Positions 8,652 through 17,958 of a stretch of 64,000 nucleotides of DNA are shown here, one piece after another. The stretch comes from UBA2421 sp002343075. GTDB lineage: Bacteria > Planctomycetota > Phycisphaerae > Tepidisphaerales > Tepidisphaeraceae. The notes beneath the pieces are model-generated. The model searched no databases, was not told the origin of the DNA, and saw only the letters and a program-made list of their open reading frames with translations. The stretch covers positions 1-64,000 of the forward strand of contig CALJLN010000027.1 of NCBI GenBank assembly GCA_937982565.1, in the 5' to 3' direction. Every line of letters begins with the position of its first letter. Positions within the stretch are counted from its first letter, which is position 1. The translations under genes and the position numbers were made by a program.

Positions 8652-10658
8652 TTACTTTCGTCGGCGGCGCAACAGGCCGGCGACGCCGATGGCTACGAGG
8701 CCAAGCGCCGTCGGTTCGGGCACGGCGCCGCGGGCGACATCGCCGGGCAGGCTGTTGCCGAAATTGGCGGCGAGCGGGGTGAAGTCGTCGAGATTGACCA
8801 CGCCGTCGTAGTTAAAATCGCCGCTGCTCCACCCGCCGGCATTCCCGAACGCCGCAGCCAGCGCTGTGAAGTCGTCAAGGCTCACACCGCCGGACAGATC
8901 GGCATCGCCTTGCAGGGTGTAGCGCACCAGCACATCGGTGCCCGAGGTGGTGCCGAAGATGGCGGTGGCCGGGACACTGCTCGCCAGTGCATAACCGATG
9001 GCTGTGGCCGGGTTTGCAGCCGCGGTTGAACTGTTGATGCCGTTGCCGTTCCACGCGCCGCCGTTGCGGCCCGATACGATCAACGCCCGCGCGTCGGCGA
9101 GGGGGACTGCAGACAAAACCGCGGCGTTGTTGGTGATGTCTACCTGTGCGGTTGCGACCGACAGCGAGCCGATATTGCTGCGCCCGGCGCTGGTGCCATC
9201 CGCACTGATGACAACCTTGCCGCCGGCGTCCACCGCAAGCCCGCCGGTGCGGACGTGGCTCGTCACCAGCGTACCCGGTGCGACGGTGCTGCCGACACGC
9301 GCTGAACTGCTCGCATCGCCACTCACTCCGCCGCTCAGCGCCAGCGTGGTCGCGCCATCGACGGCGATGAACGCATCAGCGCCATTGACGGTGACTGCAC
9401 CCGTCCAGGTGTTGTTTCCGGTGCGATTGCGGAGTGCGCCGGCCTGGGCATCAATACCCAGACCCGCACTGGCGGTGCCTTCGCCGAGGCCGGCGATGGA
9501 GAGAGTCTCGCCTGCAAATGTCAGCCCGCCGGTCAGTTCCAGTGCGCCGCCGGCTTCGATCACCGTTCCACCGGCTGTGGTTCCGAGGGCCAATGCGTTT
9601 TTCGGTTGCAGCACACCATCGTCGACGGTGGTGACACCGGTATAGGTGTTTGCACCATTGAGCACCATGACCCCGCCGTTTTCCTTGGTGAAGCCAAAAT
9701 TGCCGCCGATCGAGCCATCGACGGTTGTCATCAGGCTCGCTCCGATTCGCTTATCGCTTTCGAGAGTCCAGGTGCTGTCTGCGGTGAAGGTCATGTTGAA
9801 TGACCCGCCGAAGACCATCGCGCCCGTGCCGCCGAAGACGACATCGTTGGAGAAGATCCGATCGCCCCCGCCGCCGGCCGAGGTGATGGTGGAGGCGGTG
9901 AGGGAAACGTCGTTGTCCGAGACGTTTCGAATGGTGCCCGAGCCGAACTGGAAATTCTCACCCGCGGCGCCGCCGGTGCGAACGGTGCCTTCGTTGATGC
10001 TGATTCCGCCGGTCCATCCGGTGTTTTGAGTGGGCATACCCATGATCAGCAGGCCGACACCGGCTTTGGTCACCTGAAAATCACCGACAATGGGCCGGAT
10101 GATCGACAACCCGAGTTGTCCACCACCACCGCCGGGAGGCGGGGGCGTGTTGACAGTCCAGGTCTGGTCGGCCCCGAGAATGAGATTGGCATCGACCAGT
10201 GCATTGCGTGTGATGTTTACATTGAACGATCCGGCACCGAGGCCGATGTCATTCGTGATTCCGCCGGCGCCGATAGTCAGATGGGCCGAGGTTGCGCCGG
10301 CGAGGAGCGTCGTGGGGGTATTGACGTTGAATGTCGCCTGGGCGCCGTGCCAGAAGTCGGCGGCGAAGACGATGGAATCAACCGAGTAGTCCTGCCGCAG
10401 GGACGAGGACGTATTCCCGATCGTAAGCGTCCCGCTGTAGACCACATCGGTTGTTGTGTCGATAGCAGGCGTCTGCGGGATGGGGGTGGCGATGCCCCCT
10501 GCGGTTGCCCAGTTGGAAGTGGCCCCGCCGCCGGTGGTTGAGTCCCAGTTATTGTTGCCAACCGCGCGCGTCCACGTGTAGGTGTCGGCGAACGTAAAAT
10601 GACTGGCAAGCGTCACCAAAGCGACGCCGGCCAGAACCGATTTGCTTTTCTTCAACAT
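8652..10658 (-). CDS. Autotransporter-like PEP-CTERM protein
   Basis: A 668-residue secreted surface protein. It has an N-terminal signal peptide (LAGVALVTLASHFTFA), then a beta-strand-rich Gly/Asn/Thr region with autotransporter-associated repeats such as GANTYTGVTTVDDGVL. Two dockerin-like calcium-binding repeats follow (GDADLSGGVSLDDF and GDFNYDGVVNLDDF, about residues 588-645). The end is PEPTALGLVAIGVAGLL plus RRRRK, a PEP-CTERM sorting signal: the PEP motif, one membrane helix, and a basic tail. The start follows GGAGGAG. No beta-barrel domain is present, so it is not a classical autotransporter. It is likely anchored or released by an exosortase-type system not seen here. Confidence 0.88.
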   Translation of the reverse strand: MLKKSKSVLAGVALVTLASHFTFADTYTWTRAVGNNNWDSTTGGGATSNWATAGGIATPIPQTPAIDTTTDVVYSGTLTIGNTSSSLRQDYSVDSIVFAADFWHGAQATFNVNTPTTLLAGATSAHLTIGAGGITNDIGLGAGSFNVNITRNALVDANLILGADQTWTVNTPPPPGGGGGQLGLSIIRPIVGDFQVTKAGVGLLIMGMPTQNTGWTGGISINEGTVRTGGAAGENFQFGSGTIRNVSDNDVSLTASTITSAGGGGDRIFSNDVVFGGTGAMVFGGSFNMTFTADSTWTLESDKRIGASLMTTVDGSIGGNFGFTKENGGVMVLNGANTYTGVTTVDDGVLQPKNALALGTTAGGTVIEAGGALELTGGLTFAGETLSIAGLGEGTASAGLGIDAQAGALRNRTGNNTWTGAVTVNGADAFIAVDGATTLALSGGVSGDASSSARVGSTVAPGTLVTSHVRTGGLAVDAGGKVVISADGTSAGRSNIGSLSVATAQVDITNNAAVLSAVPLADARALIVSGRNGGAWNGNGINSSTAAANPATAIGYALASSVPATAIFGTTSGTDVLVRYTLQGDADLSGGVSLDDFTALAAAFGNAGGWSSGDFNYDGVVNLDDFTPLAANFGNSLPGDVARGAVPEPTALGLVAIGVAGLLRRRRK

Positions 10659-10781
10659 GATCTCCTCCGCAAAAAATTAGAAACTCCGCTCCAAATCACA
10701 TTTTCCGAATCGAACCATCTCATCACAAGCCGGCAGCAATATCGTCAGCCGGAGCGCGTTACCCGTGCGCCCCGGCGGCGG

Positions 10782-11789
10782 TTACATTGCTGCCGGTGCC
10801 GCCGTCGATTTTCTCACGATCAACTGCGTTTTGAGCGTGACACCTCTCTTGAGTGCCGCGCCCTTTGTATCAATCTGCTCAAGCACTAACTCTGCCGCGC
10901 TGCGTCCCATCTGCACCGTTGCCAATGCCACGGTGGTGAGCGGCGGAACGACATCTTCCACAGGGTATGCATTGGAGAAACAGGTGACCGAAAGATCATT
11001 CGGCACACGAAGCCCGTTTTCCCATGCTGCCTGGAGAAGTTTAATGGCCAGATAATGCGTGTAGCACACAACCGCTGTGGGCCGAGACGACGACTGCTTG
11101 AAGTCGCTGGCGAACTGCGTGGCATCGCACTCGAGCACTTTGATGTGCCGTTTCAGCCCCTTGGCCTCCATCGAATCGCGATACGCCGCAATGCGCTGCT
11201 GCACGCTGTAGTGCGGTGGTTGCTGCCCGAGCAGGAAGACAATTCTCTCGTGCCCGAGATCAAACAGATGTTCCATCGATTGCCTGCAGCCGTCGTACTC
11301 ATCGGCGAGCACCTTGGGCAGGTGCAGGTCGGTGTCGGCGTTGACCAGCGCGGTGGGTGTGCCGGTGCTGATCAATGCCTCGGCCAGCTTCGGCAACAAC
11401 CGGCTGAGGACGATTGCACCGTCAATGCGCTGGTCGGTGAGTAACTGCCGCCATTCATCGGGGTTATCGCCCAGCGGCATGAGCACGAGATGAAAATCGC
11501 GTGCAGCGAGCGTCTCGTTGATGCCGCTTAAGATGCCTTCGTAGTTGCCTCTTGCGATCAGAGGCATCGGAGGTGTGTAAAGCACGCCGATCATGCCGGT
11601 TTGCTTGGCGGCGAGGACCCGGGCGCGCCAGCTGGCGCGATAGCCCAAGCCATCGGCAATCTGTCGGACGCGGGCGCGGGTTTCCTCGGGAACGCGGTCG
11701 GCGGCGGGACTTTGGTTGAGCACAACACTGACGGTGCTCTTGGCAACGCCGCAAGCGCGCGCGACATCAAGAATGGTTGGCCGTTTCAT
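10782..11789 (-). CDS. LacI family repressor
   Basis: A 335-residue transcription factor. The LacI helix-turn-helix is at the very start (TILDVARACGVAKSTVSVVL, about residues 5-24), with the hinge helix near 50-60. A periplasmic-binding-protein-like sugar sensor fills the rest (GVLYTPPMPLIARG through VSVTCFSN-type sequences). I use the ATG at 11789 because homology starts there; earlier in-frame ATGs add residues without family support. The gene's own promoter overlaps a double AACCGGTT operator, so it is very probably autoregulated. A third copy at 13044 points to control of the isomerase and lyase genes beyond. The effector is likely a sugar or uronate from that pathway. Confidence 0.9.
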   Translation of the reverse strand: MKRPTILDVARACGVAKSTVSVVLNQSPAADRVPEETRARVRQIADGLGYRASWRARVLAAKQTGMIGVLYTPPMPLIARGNYEGILSGINETLAARDFHLVLMPLGDNPDEWRQLLTDQRIDGAIVLSRLLPKLAEALISTGTPTALVNADTDLHLPKVLADEYDGCRQSMEHLFDLGHERIVFLLGQQPPHYSVQQRIAAYRDSMEAKGLKRHIKVLECDATQFASDFKQSSSRPTAVVCYTHYLAIKLLQAAWENGLRVPNDLSVTCFSNAYPVEDVVPPLTTVALATVQMGRSAAELVLEQIDTKGAALKRGVTLKTQLIVRKSTAAPAAM

Positions 11790-11851
11790 CGGCGCAATCA
11801 TACTCAAAAAGGTACTCGCTTCAGGTGCCGCCATGCTCGCCTGCCTTATCC

Positions 11852-11899
11852 GCCTTGCAGAACCGGTTTTTCATCTCTAAAAAACCGGTTCTGCAAGGC
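11852..11899. promoter_or_regulatory. Double LacI-type operator
   Basis: A perfect 20-base inverted repeat, 11852-11871 and 11880-11899, has an 8-base spacer. Each arm contains the palindrome AACCGGTT, with centres at about 11864.5 and 11886.5. These are 22 bases apart, or two helical turns, so two repressor dimers could bind on one face. The upstream arm overlaps the -10 element of the repressor gene. Confidence 0.8.
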
Positions 11900-11923
11900 T
11901 AGCACAAGGAACGAAACTGTCAA
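11896..11923 (-). promoter_or_regulatory. Promoter of the lacI-type gene
   Basis: Read on the minus strand, TTGACA (11918-11923) is followed after 16 bases by TAGCCT (11896-11901). Transcription would start inside the double operator, which fits repression by its own product. Confidence 0.6.
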
Positions 11924-12108
11924 GGAAAAAATCTGAAAATGGTGCGGAAAGGTTGTGCTTAAGCTCCACGGCGGTTGGTCGCGAGGGTTTTCCAACGCCG
12001 CAAACCACCGCCCCTTCCGCCGGTGTTGACCACGGTGGCGACGTGTAAGAGTGACGTAAGAATTTATTTAACAATAGGTTACGCGCATTTTGTGGCCCTC
12101 GCTTCGAA

Positions 12109-12942
12109 CTAGAGCGCGTGCCAGATTTTCGAGACAACCTCGCGATCGGCAATACATTGTTGCAGCACCTCCGCGGAGGTCATCTCGCGGAAGGTCCAGC
12201 GGCCCTGATACTCGCCGTGGATGCTGGCCCACCCGTCGTAACCGGACTTCTTGATCTCCCCAAGCACCGCGGGCCAATGGACATTCCCACTGCCGACCGG
12301 CACCCACCGGCGTTCCTGGCTGGGCATGGTCGCCGGGACGTCGATCCACTTGTTGTCCTTAATCGCCATCAGGCAGATGCGCGGTGAGAGGATTTCCACG
12401 GCGTGTTTCCACGCCGACAGTCCACCTTCGATGGTGAAGTGGGCAGCGTCGAAATAGCAGCCGACCCGCGCGGGGTCGCGGTCGCGGAGCAGCGCTGCGA
12501 CGGTGAACGGCGAGTTGTTGACATGATCGCCGCTGTGATTGTGAATGTTTACGCGCACTCCCGCCGACCGGGCGATTTTCTCGAAGCCGTCGAGATCGCG
12601 ATTGACATCGTCGGTCCGACGCATGATCGACATGGTTCCGTCATATGGCCAGTAGCCCAGCTTGATTTCGCGCACTCCGACATCGGCAGCGGCGCGCAGC
12701 GTTGCCTCTGCAAAAGGCTCGGTGGGCGAGGTGAGGGCGGTGGTGAGCAGGGGAACTTCCAGCCCGGCGGCGCGGATGAGTTTCACAGCAGCGGGGAGGG
12801 CGCGCGACAGATCTTGCGGCTCAACGTACCCGCCGGGTCTGACGGTGAGATCAAACCCATCAAACCTCGCCTCGCGCACATTGGTGACGGCGGTTTCGAG
12901 TGGCCAGGACTGAAGGTGTTTTGCGAAGATTGCGAACTTCAT
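12109..12942 (-). CDS. Sugar phosphate isomerase/epimerase family
   Basis: A 277-residue protein of the xylose isomerase-like TIM-barrel family (AP_endonuc_2). Segments such as MKFAIFAKHLQSW at the start, VNIHNHSGDHVN in the middle, GCYFDAAHF and LMAIKDNKW further on are the usual strand ends bearing metal-binding His, Asp and Glu. Members isomerise or epimerise keto-sugars. I use the ATG at 12942 with a GAGGA ribosome-binding site; the longer frame upstream is not family-like. The gene diverges from the alginate-lyase-type gene, and the AACCGGTT operator at 13044 lies between them. It probably works in the same catabolic pathway, but the substrate is unknown. Confidence 0.82.
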   Translation of the reverse strand: MKFAIFAKHLQSWPLETAVTNVREARFDGFDLTVRPGGYVEPQDLSRALPAAVKLIRAAGLEVPLLTTALTSPTEPFAEATLRAAADVGVREIKLGYWPYDGTMSIMRRTDDVNRDLDGFEKIARSAGVRVNIHNHSGDHVNNSPFTVAALLRDRDPARVGCYFDAAHFTIEGGLSAWKHAVEILSPRICLMAIKDNKWIDVPATMPSQERRWVPVGSGNVHWPAVLGEIKKSGYDGWASIHGEYQGRWTFREMTSAEVLQQCIADREVVSKIWHAL

Positions 12943-13007
12943 AGATTCCTCTTTAAGTGTTGACGAGAATCGAAAATCAACATTTCTGCCGATTTTGCAT
13001 TTCTGAC

Positions 13008-13053
13008 TTGCCAATTCGACCGGGCCGTGATTATACTACTGCAAAACCGGTTT
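13008..13053 (+). promoter_or_regulatory. Promoter with AACCGGTT operator
   Basis: TTGCCA (13008-13013), 18 bases, TATACT (13032-13037), then AAACCGGTTT at 13044-13053, right where transcription should begin. The operator core is the same as in the double operator before the LacI-type gene. It would control the lyase gene and possibly also the divergent isomerase. Confidence 0.7.
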
Positions 13054-13092
13054 ACCAAGTCAAATAATTCAGTTCTCTTGGCGGAGGCAGTG

Positions 13093-14358
13093 ATGAGTTG
13101 GACGAAGAAGACGGCGGTGGCATTTGGCATCCTAGCGGCGACGGCGGCGGGGGGCGCGTTTGCCGATGGCGCAAAACAGTCCGGTGCGCCCGCAGCCTGG
13201 CAGTCGGTCGCAAAGGATGCCATTCCCGTGGTTTTTCAGGTTGACGGCGCTGACATGCTCAAGTCGCGAGAGAAGTTTCGCGCCGGCGATAAGGCAATCG
13301 TGAGTACGGTCAAAAAGATTGTCTCGGAAGCGGATGAGGTTCTCGACACGCCTCCCTTTTCCGTCGTCAACAAGAAGGGGATGCCCCCCAGCGGCGACAA
13401 ACACGACTACATGAGCTTGTCACCCTATTGGTGGCCCGACCCCAGCAAGCCCGATGGGAAGCCCTACATACGCAAAGACGGAGAGTTTAATCCCGAGCGG
13501 GCGGATTATGATGTTGATCCGCTCGATAAGCTCAGTTCGGCCACTGAGAATCTATCGCTCGCATACTTTTTCACCGGCGACGAAAAATATGCTCAGAAGT
13601 GCGCCGAATTGATGCGAACGTGGTTCATCGACCCCTCAACCCGGATGAATCCGCATCTGAAATATGCCCAGTTTGTGCCCGGATACGACAAGCCTCGCCC
13701 GAGCGGCATTATCGAAGGCGGCCGTTTTCGCGATGTAGTCGACGCCGCGGGCTACATCGCGGGGAGTCCGCACTGGTCGGAAGAGGATCAGAAAGCCATG
13801 CAGGCGTGGTTCAAAGACCTCCTGACCTACATCACCACCAGCGAACAGGGTAAGACAGAACTGAACCAGAAAAACAACCACGGCACATGGGCGCAGGTGC
13901 AGACCGCGACCTACGCGCTGTTTATCGGCGATGAGAAACAGGCCCGAAAGCTGCTCGAACGCTACAAGACGCTGATTCAGGATCAGATTAAGCCCGATGG
14001 CACCCAGCCAGAAGAGTTGGTCCGCACGCTTAGCTTTCACTACAGCCGCTTCAATCTCGTTGCCCTCGCCGATCTTGCAAGCATGGGCGAGCGCCTTGGA
14101 ATGGACTTGTGGAACTACAAGACCGACGACGGCAAGAGCATGCGCACCGCGATCGACTATCTGCTGCCCTACACGCTGGAAGAACAGCCGTGGCCGCACC
14201 AGCAGATTCGCCCGGCGAAGTTCAGCGACATGATTCCCGTCCTCCGTCGTGCCGCCAATGCATACAATGAGCCGAAGTACGAGCTTGCAGCGAAGAAACT
14301 GCAGGAAAAGGACAGCCGGGTCCTGGTTGATCTCATGTACCCCTCAAACGTGCAATAG
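13093..14358 (+). CDS. Alginate lyase family protein
   Basis: A 421-residue secreted enzyme of the alginate lyase superfamily (PF05426 type; PL5 or PL38-like), which cleaves uronate-containing polysaccharides by beta-elimination in an alpha/alpha barrel. It begins with a signal peptide (about residues 1-24, AAGGAFA cleavage region). Family signatures are LSPYWWPDPSKPDG, KNNHGTW (catalytic Asn-His), and the late LSFHYSRFNL. The ATG at 13093 follows GGAGG and sits 40 bases after an AACCGGTT operator. Periplasmic location is expected. The exact polymer (alginate, glucuronan or another) cannot be read from sequence; the uronate genes at 47001-51414 could handle products. Confidence 0.88.
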   Translation: MSWTKKTAVAFGILAATAAGGAFADGAKQSGAPAAWQSVAKDAIPVVFQVDGADMLKSREKFRAGDKAIVSTVKKIVSEADEVLDTPPFSVVNKKGMPPSGDKHDYMSLSPYWWPDPSKPDGKPYIRKDGEFNPERADYDVDPLDKLSSATENLSLAYFFTGDEKYAQKCAELMRTWFIDPSTRMNPHLKYAQFVPGYDKPRPSGIIEGGRFRDVVDAAGYIAGSPHWSEEDQKAMQAWFKDLLTYITTSEQGKTELNQKNNHGTWAQVQTATYALFIGDEKQARKLLERYKTLIQDQIKPDGTQPEELVRTLSFHYSRFNLVALADLASMGERLGMDLWNYKTDDGKSMRTAIDYLLPYTLEEQPWPHQQIRPAKFSDMIPVLRRAANAYNEPKYELAAKKLQEKDSRVLVDLMYPSNVQ

Positions 14359-14372
14359 TCTCCTCCGGCAGC

Positions 14373-14408
14373 GCACGGGCGCGAGTCACCGCATACTCGC
14401 GCCCGTGC
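14373..14408 (+). terminator. Strong intercistronic hairpin
   Basis: A perfect 14-base stem, GCACGGGCGCGAGT at 14373-14386 with its complement at 14395-14408, and an 8-base loop. It is followed by CTGCGTTT, a weak T-run. It may lower read-through from the lyase gene into the symporter gene, or protect the upstream mRNA end. Confidence 0.55.
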
Positions 14409-14451
14409 CTGCGTTTAACACCTTCCGCAACTTGACCCGTCCCCAAGGCTG

Positions 14452-16212
14452 ATGCTCTCGACCTACGACTACATCGTCATCGCCTTTTACTTTGCCTTTA
14501 TGGCATCGATGGGGCTGGTCTTTAAGCGCTTCATCAAAAACACCAGCGACTACTTCCGCTCCGGCGGGGAGATGATGTGGTGGATCGTCGGTGCGGGCGC
14601 GTTTATGACGAGTTTCAGTGCCGTCACCTTTACGGGAATGGCCGGAAAAGCCTATGAAGATGGCCCGGTGGTGATGGTGATCTTCATCGGCAACGCTGTC
14701 GGGTTTTTCTTTAACTGGCTCTATTTCGCGCCGGTGTTCAGGCAGATGCGCTGTGTCACGTCGATGCAGGCGGTGCGAAAGCGGTTTGGGGAGGTGAATG
14801 AGCAGTTTTTCACCTGGATCCAGATTCCCACGGGTGTTTTGTACGCCGCGATCTGGCTCAACGGGCTGGGCGTTTTTGTCTCGGCGGCGTTTAATCGCGA
14901 CTTGAGCGAGACGATTATCATCACCGGTGCCGTCGTCGTCATCATGTCGATGGTCGGCGGGTCGTGGACCACCACTGCGAGCGATTTTGTTCAACTATTG
15001 CTCCTCATGCCCATCACCATTGTGGCAGCGGTGCTGGCGCTCAACCACATCGGCGGAGTTGGCGAGTTTGTCGAGCGCGTGCCCACGCATTTCTGGCGCT
15101 GGAATGAGGTGGCCCATACCAACCTCATCGGCCTCTGGGTTATCGCCATGCTGCTTCAGAAATGGGTTTCCAATAACAACCTCACCGATGCCTCGCGCTA
15201 CCTTGCGGTGAAAGACACCGGCCACGCGCGCAAAGCGGCGATGCTCGGCACAGTGTTGTTTCTAGTCGGCCCGCTCATCTGGTTCATTCCTCCGATGGTT
15301 GCACGCGTGACACACCCCGAACTGGCTGCCACGTTTCCAAAGTTAAAGAACCCGCAGGATGCTTCCTATTTCGCCATCGCAATGACCACCATGCCGGTGG
15401 GAATGCTCGGGCTGCTGCTCAGCGGAATTCTCGCCGCAACAATGAGCTCCATGGACAGCGGGCTGAATCGCAATGCCGGGTTCTTCATCAAGAACTTCTA
15501 TGAAGTAAAGCTTCGTAAGTCGGCCAGCGAGCGAGAGTTAATGATCGCTTCGGTGCTGACTACGCTGGTGCTGGGCATCATGATCATCTCGGCGGCACTC
15601 TGGTTTGCCAGCCTCGACAAACTGCCGATCTTCAAACTGATGGTCAACTTCGGCGGGTGGGTGGCGCTGCCGATCAGCATTCCGCTGATCTGGGGCATGT
15701 TCATCCGCAGAGCACCGAACTGGGCCGGTTGGACAACGGTCGTTGTCGGATTGGTGACCTCTTTCGCGGTCAACCGGTTGATGACCAGCGAATGGGCTGG
15801 CGGGATCCTTGGGTACACGCTCAACAAGCGAGAAAGCAGCGATTGGGCGCAGACCGCGGGGATTTTGATGAACATCGTCGTCGGCTCGGCGTGGTTTTTG
15901 TTTACCGCAGTGTTTCACGGCACCCGAAGCAAAGCCGACGTCGCACGCGTGGAAGGCTTCTTTGAGGAAATGCGAACCCCGGTCGATTTTGAACGCGAGC
16001 AGGGCAGCGGCGGAAGCGATAACATGCAGGCCGACATTATGGGCATGCTTTGCCTGATTTACGGCGTTTTTATCACGCTCCTGGTGCTGATTCCCAATCC
16101 GTGGAGCAATCGGTGGGCATTCCTCTTCTGCGGTGGCGTGATGTTCGGCATGGGGTGGCTGCTGCGACGCTCGTCACGCGTCCGACGCGCAAAAAGTGCG
16201 GCGACGGCGTGA
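14452..16212 (+). CDS. Sodium:solute symporter (SSS family)
   Basis: A 586-residue inner-membrane transporter with about 13-14 hydrophobic segments. The start YIVIAFYFAFMASMGLVF and the following NTSDYFRSGGEMMWW match the SSS family, where this motif precedes the first core helix. The middle has LLSGILAATMSSMDSGLNR, a conserved region of the core helices. It should co-transport a monosaccharide or uronate with sodium. It lies 93 bases after the lyase gene and upstream of the isomerase and aldolase, so import of the lyase or hydrolysis product is the natural job. Substrate identity is inference. Confidence 0.9.
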   Translation: MLSTYDYIVIAFYFAFMASMGLVFKRFIKNTSDYFRSGGEMMWWIVGAGAFMTSFSAVTFTGMAGKAYEDGPVVMVIFIGNAVGFFFNWLYFAPVFRQMRCVTSMQAVRKRFGEVNEQFFTWIQIPTGVLYAAIWLNGLGVFVSAAFNRDLSETIIITGAVVVIMSMVGGSWTTTASDFVQLLLLMPITIVAAVLALNHIGGVGEFVERVPTHFWRWNEVAHTNLIGLWVIAMLLQKWVSNNNLTDASRYLAVKDTGHARKAAMLGTVLFLVGPLIWFIPPMVARVTHPELAATFPKLKNPQDASYFAIAMTTMPVGMLGLLLSGILAATMSSMDSGLNRNAGFFIKNFYEVKLRKSASERELMIASVLTTLVLGIMIISAALWFASLDKLPIFKLMVNFGGWVALPISIPLIWGMFIRRAPNWAGWTTVVVGLVTSFAVNRLMTSEWAGGILGYTLNKRESSDWAQTAGILMNIVVGSAWFLFTAVFHGTRSKADVARVEGFFEEMRTPVDFEREQGSGGSDNMQADIMGMLCLIYGVFITLLVLIPNPWSNRWAFLFCGGVMFGMGWLLRRSSRVRRAKSAATA

Positions 16213-16335
16213 GATGGGGTCATCTCAACTAACCCGTGGTGACGTCCTCGCCATTGCCACCGGAAAACACTGCCACTAAAACATCTCTCCTGCCGCCCGC
16301 CGGTTGCGGCGCGCCATCGAATCAGGAGAAATCGC

Positions 16336-17958
16336 GTGCAAACTGTCTACCTCATCGCCAACGGCGATCTACGCCTCACCGCCAACCAGAAATGTCAGGC
16401 CGCGCAAGCCGAGATGGAAGCGCAGGTAATCTCCGCCATCGAAAAGTGTGGTGCGAAAGTTCAACGGGCGCACCCGATCGACCCACAGAAGGGCCACGGC
16501 TTCATCGACAGCCAGAAGTATGGCATGGAGGTATTCAAGACGATCCCCCCCGCGGCGCCGCTCGTGGTCGCCGAAGCCGCCTGGCAATACAGCCATCACG
16601 TTTTGCACGGGTTGCTGACTCACAAAGGCCCGATTCTCACCGTCGCCAACTGGAGCGGCACCTGGCCCGGCCTGGTGGGCATGCTGAATCTCAACGGCTC
16701 GATGACCAAGGCCGGAATCGAGTACAGCACCCTCTGGAGCGAAGACTTCAAAGATGAAAGATTCCTGGCTGGCTTAAAGAGCTGGCTCGGCGGTGGGGGG
16801 GTGGTTCACGATACGACCCACGCCCGGGCGTTCGACGTGTCGAAAGCCCCCGCAGCGGCCGTCAGGGCCGGGGCTGACTACGCCACCGCGCTGAAGCGCG
16901 ACAAGCGCATCATGGGCGTGTTTGATGAAGGGTGCATGGGCATGTACAACGCCATCATCCCCGACGAAATGTTGCATGCGACCGGCGTTTTCAAGGAACG
17001 ACTCAGCCAATCGGCGCTCTACGCCGCGATGCAGCGCGTGACCGACGCCGACGCCGCCACGGTGATGCAGTGGTATCTCAGGAAAGGGCTGCAGTTTCGG
17101 TTTGGCACAAATGAGGAGACCGACCTCACCGAGGCGCAGGTACTCCAGCAGTGCAAGATGTATATCGCCGCGGTACGGATTGCCGACGAGTTTGGCTGTC
17201 ACACCATCGGCATCCAATACCAGCAGGGCCTGAAAGATCTCGCGCCGGCGAGCGATTTGGTCGAAGGCACGCTGAACAACACCGATCGCCCGCCGGTCTT
17301 TGATGAAACCGGGCGCGAACTTTTCAAGGGTGAGGCGCTGCCGCACTTCAATGAAGTCGATGAGTGTGCCGGGCTTGATGGACTGGTAACGTACGAACTC
17401 TGGAAGCAACTCGGCCAGCCGCCGGAGAACACCTTGCATGATGTGCGCTGGGCACGGCATTACAAGGGTCCGGGCCAGTATGCCGACGGGCGGGAGGGCG
17501 TGGATGATTATGTGTGGGTGTTCGAGATCAGCGGTTCGGCCCCGCCGGCGCATTTCATAGACGGCTGGGCCGGCGCGAGCAGCGAGCGTCAGCCGGGCAT
17601 GTATTTCCGTCTCGGCGGGGGGACGCTCAAGGGCATAAGCAGGCCGGGCTGGGTCGTGTGGAGCCGCGTGTTCGTGGAAAGCGGCAAGCTGAAGTTTGAT
17701 ACCGGCCTCGCCGAGGTGGTTAAGCTCCCCGCCGCCGAGACTCAGGACCGCTGGAACCAGACAACAAGCCAATGGCCGATCATGCACGCGGTGCTGAAAG
17801 GGGTGACGCGCGATCAGTTTATGGCCAGGCACAAGAGCAATCACATTCAATGTGCTTATGGTCACGACAAAGCCGGCGCGATCACTGCGCTCTACGCCAA
17901 GGCCGCCGCCATGAGAGAACTTGGGCTTGACGTAACTCTTTGCGGAGAAATCGCGTGA
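16336..17958 (+). CDS. L-fucose/L-arabinose isomerase-like protein
   Basis: A 540-residue protein related to L-fucose isomerases, which interconvert aldose and ketose with a manganese-type metal. The N-terminal Rossmann-like part has VVAEAAWQYSHHVL and LTVANWSGTWPGLVG; the central part has GVFDEGCMGMYNAI and a glycine-rich C-terminal domain. It is somewhat shorter than enteric FucI (about 590). The GTG start follows AGGAGA. Its stop overlaps the start of the aldolase gene by four bases, so the two are translationally coupled. The likely role is the isomerisation step before aldol cleavage. A deoxyhexose substrate is likely but not certain. Confidence 0.82.
   Translation: MQTVYLIANGDLRLTANQKCQAAQAEMEAQVISAIEKCGAKVQRAHPIDPQKGHGFIDSQKYGMEVFKTIPPAAPLVVAEAAWQYSHHVLHGLLTHKGPILTVANWSGTWPGLVGMLNLNGSMTKAGIEYSTLWSEDFKDERFLAGLKSWLGGGGVVHDTTHARAFDVSKAPAAAVRAGADYATALKRDKRIMGVFDEGCMGMYNAIIPDEMLHATGVFKERLSQSALYAAMQRVTDADAATVMQWYLRKGLQFRFGTNEETDLTEAQVLQQCKMYIAAVRIADEFGCHTIGIQYQQGLKDLAPASDLVEGTLNNTDRPPVFDETGRELFKGEALPHFNEVDECAGLDGLVTYELWKQLGQPPENTLHDVRWARHYKGPGQYADGREGVDDYVWVFEISGSAPPAHFIDGWAGASSERQPGMYFRLGGGTLKGISRPGWVVWSRVFVESGKLKFDTGLAEVVKLPAAETQDRWNQTTSQWPIMHAVLKGVTRDQFMARHKSNHIQCAYGHDKAGAITALYAKAAAMRELGLDVTLCGEIA

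Larger units (their letters stand above)
11790..12108. other. Regulatory gap upstream of the lacI-type gene
   Basis: The first part holds the repressor promoter and double operator described separately. The rest, up to the isomerase stop at 12109, has no supported gene. The isomerase reads towards this gap, so any terminator for it should lie here, but I see no clear hairpin with a T-run. Confidence 0.6.
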
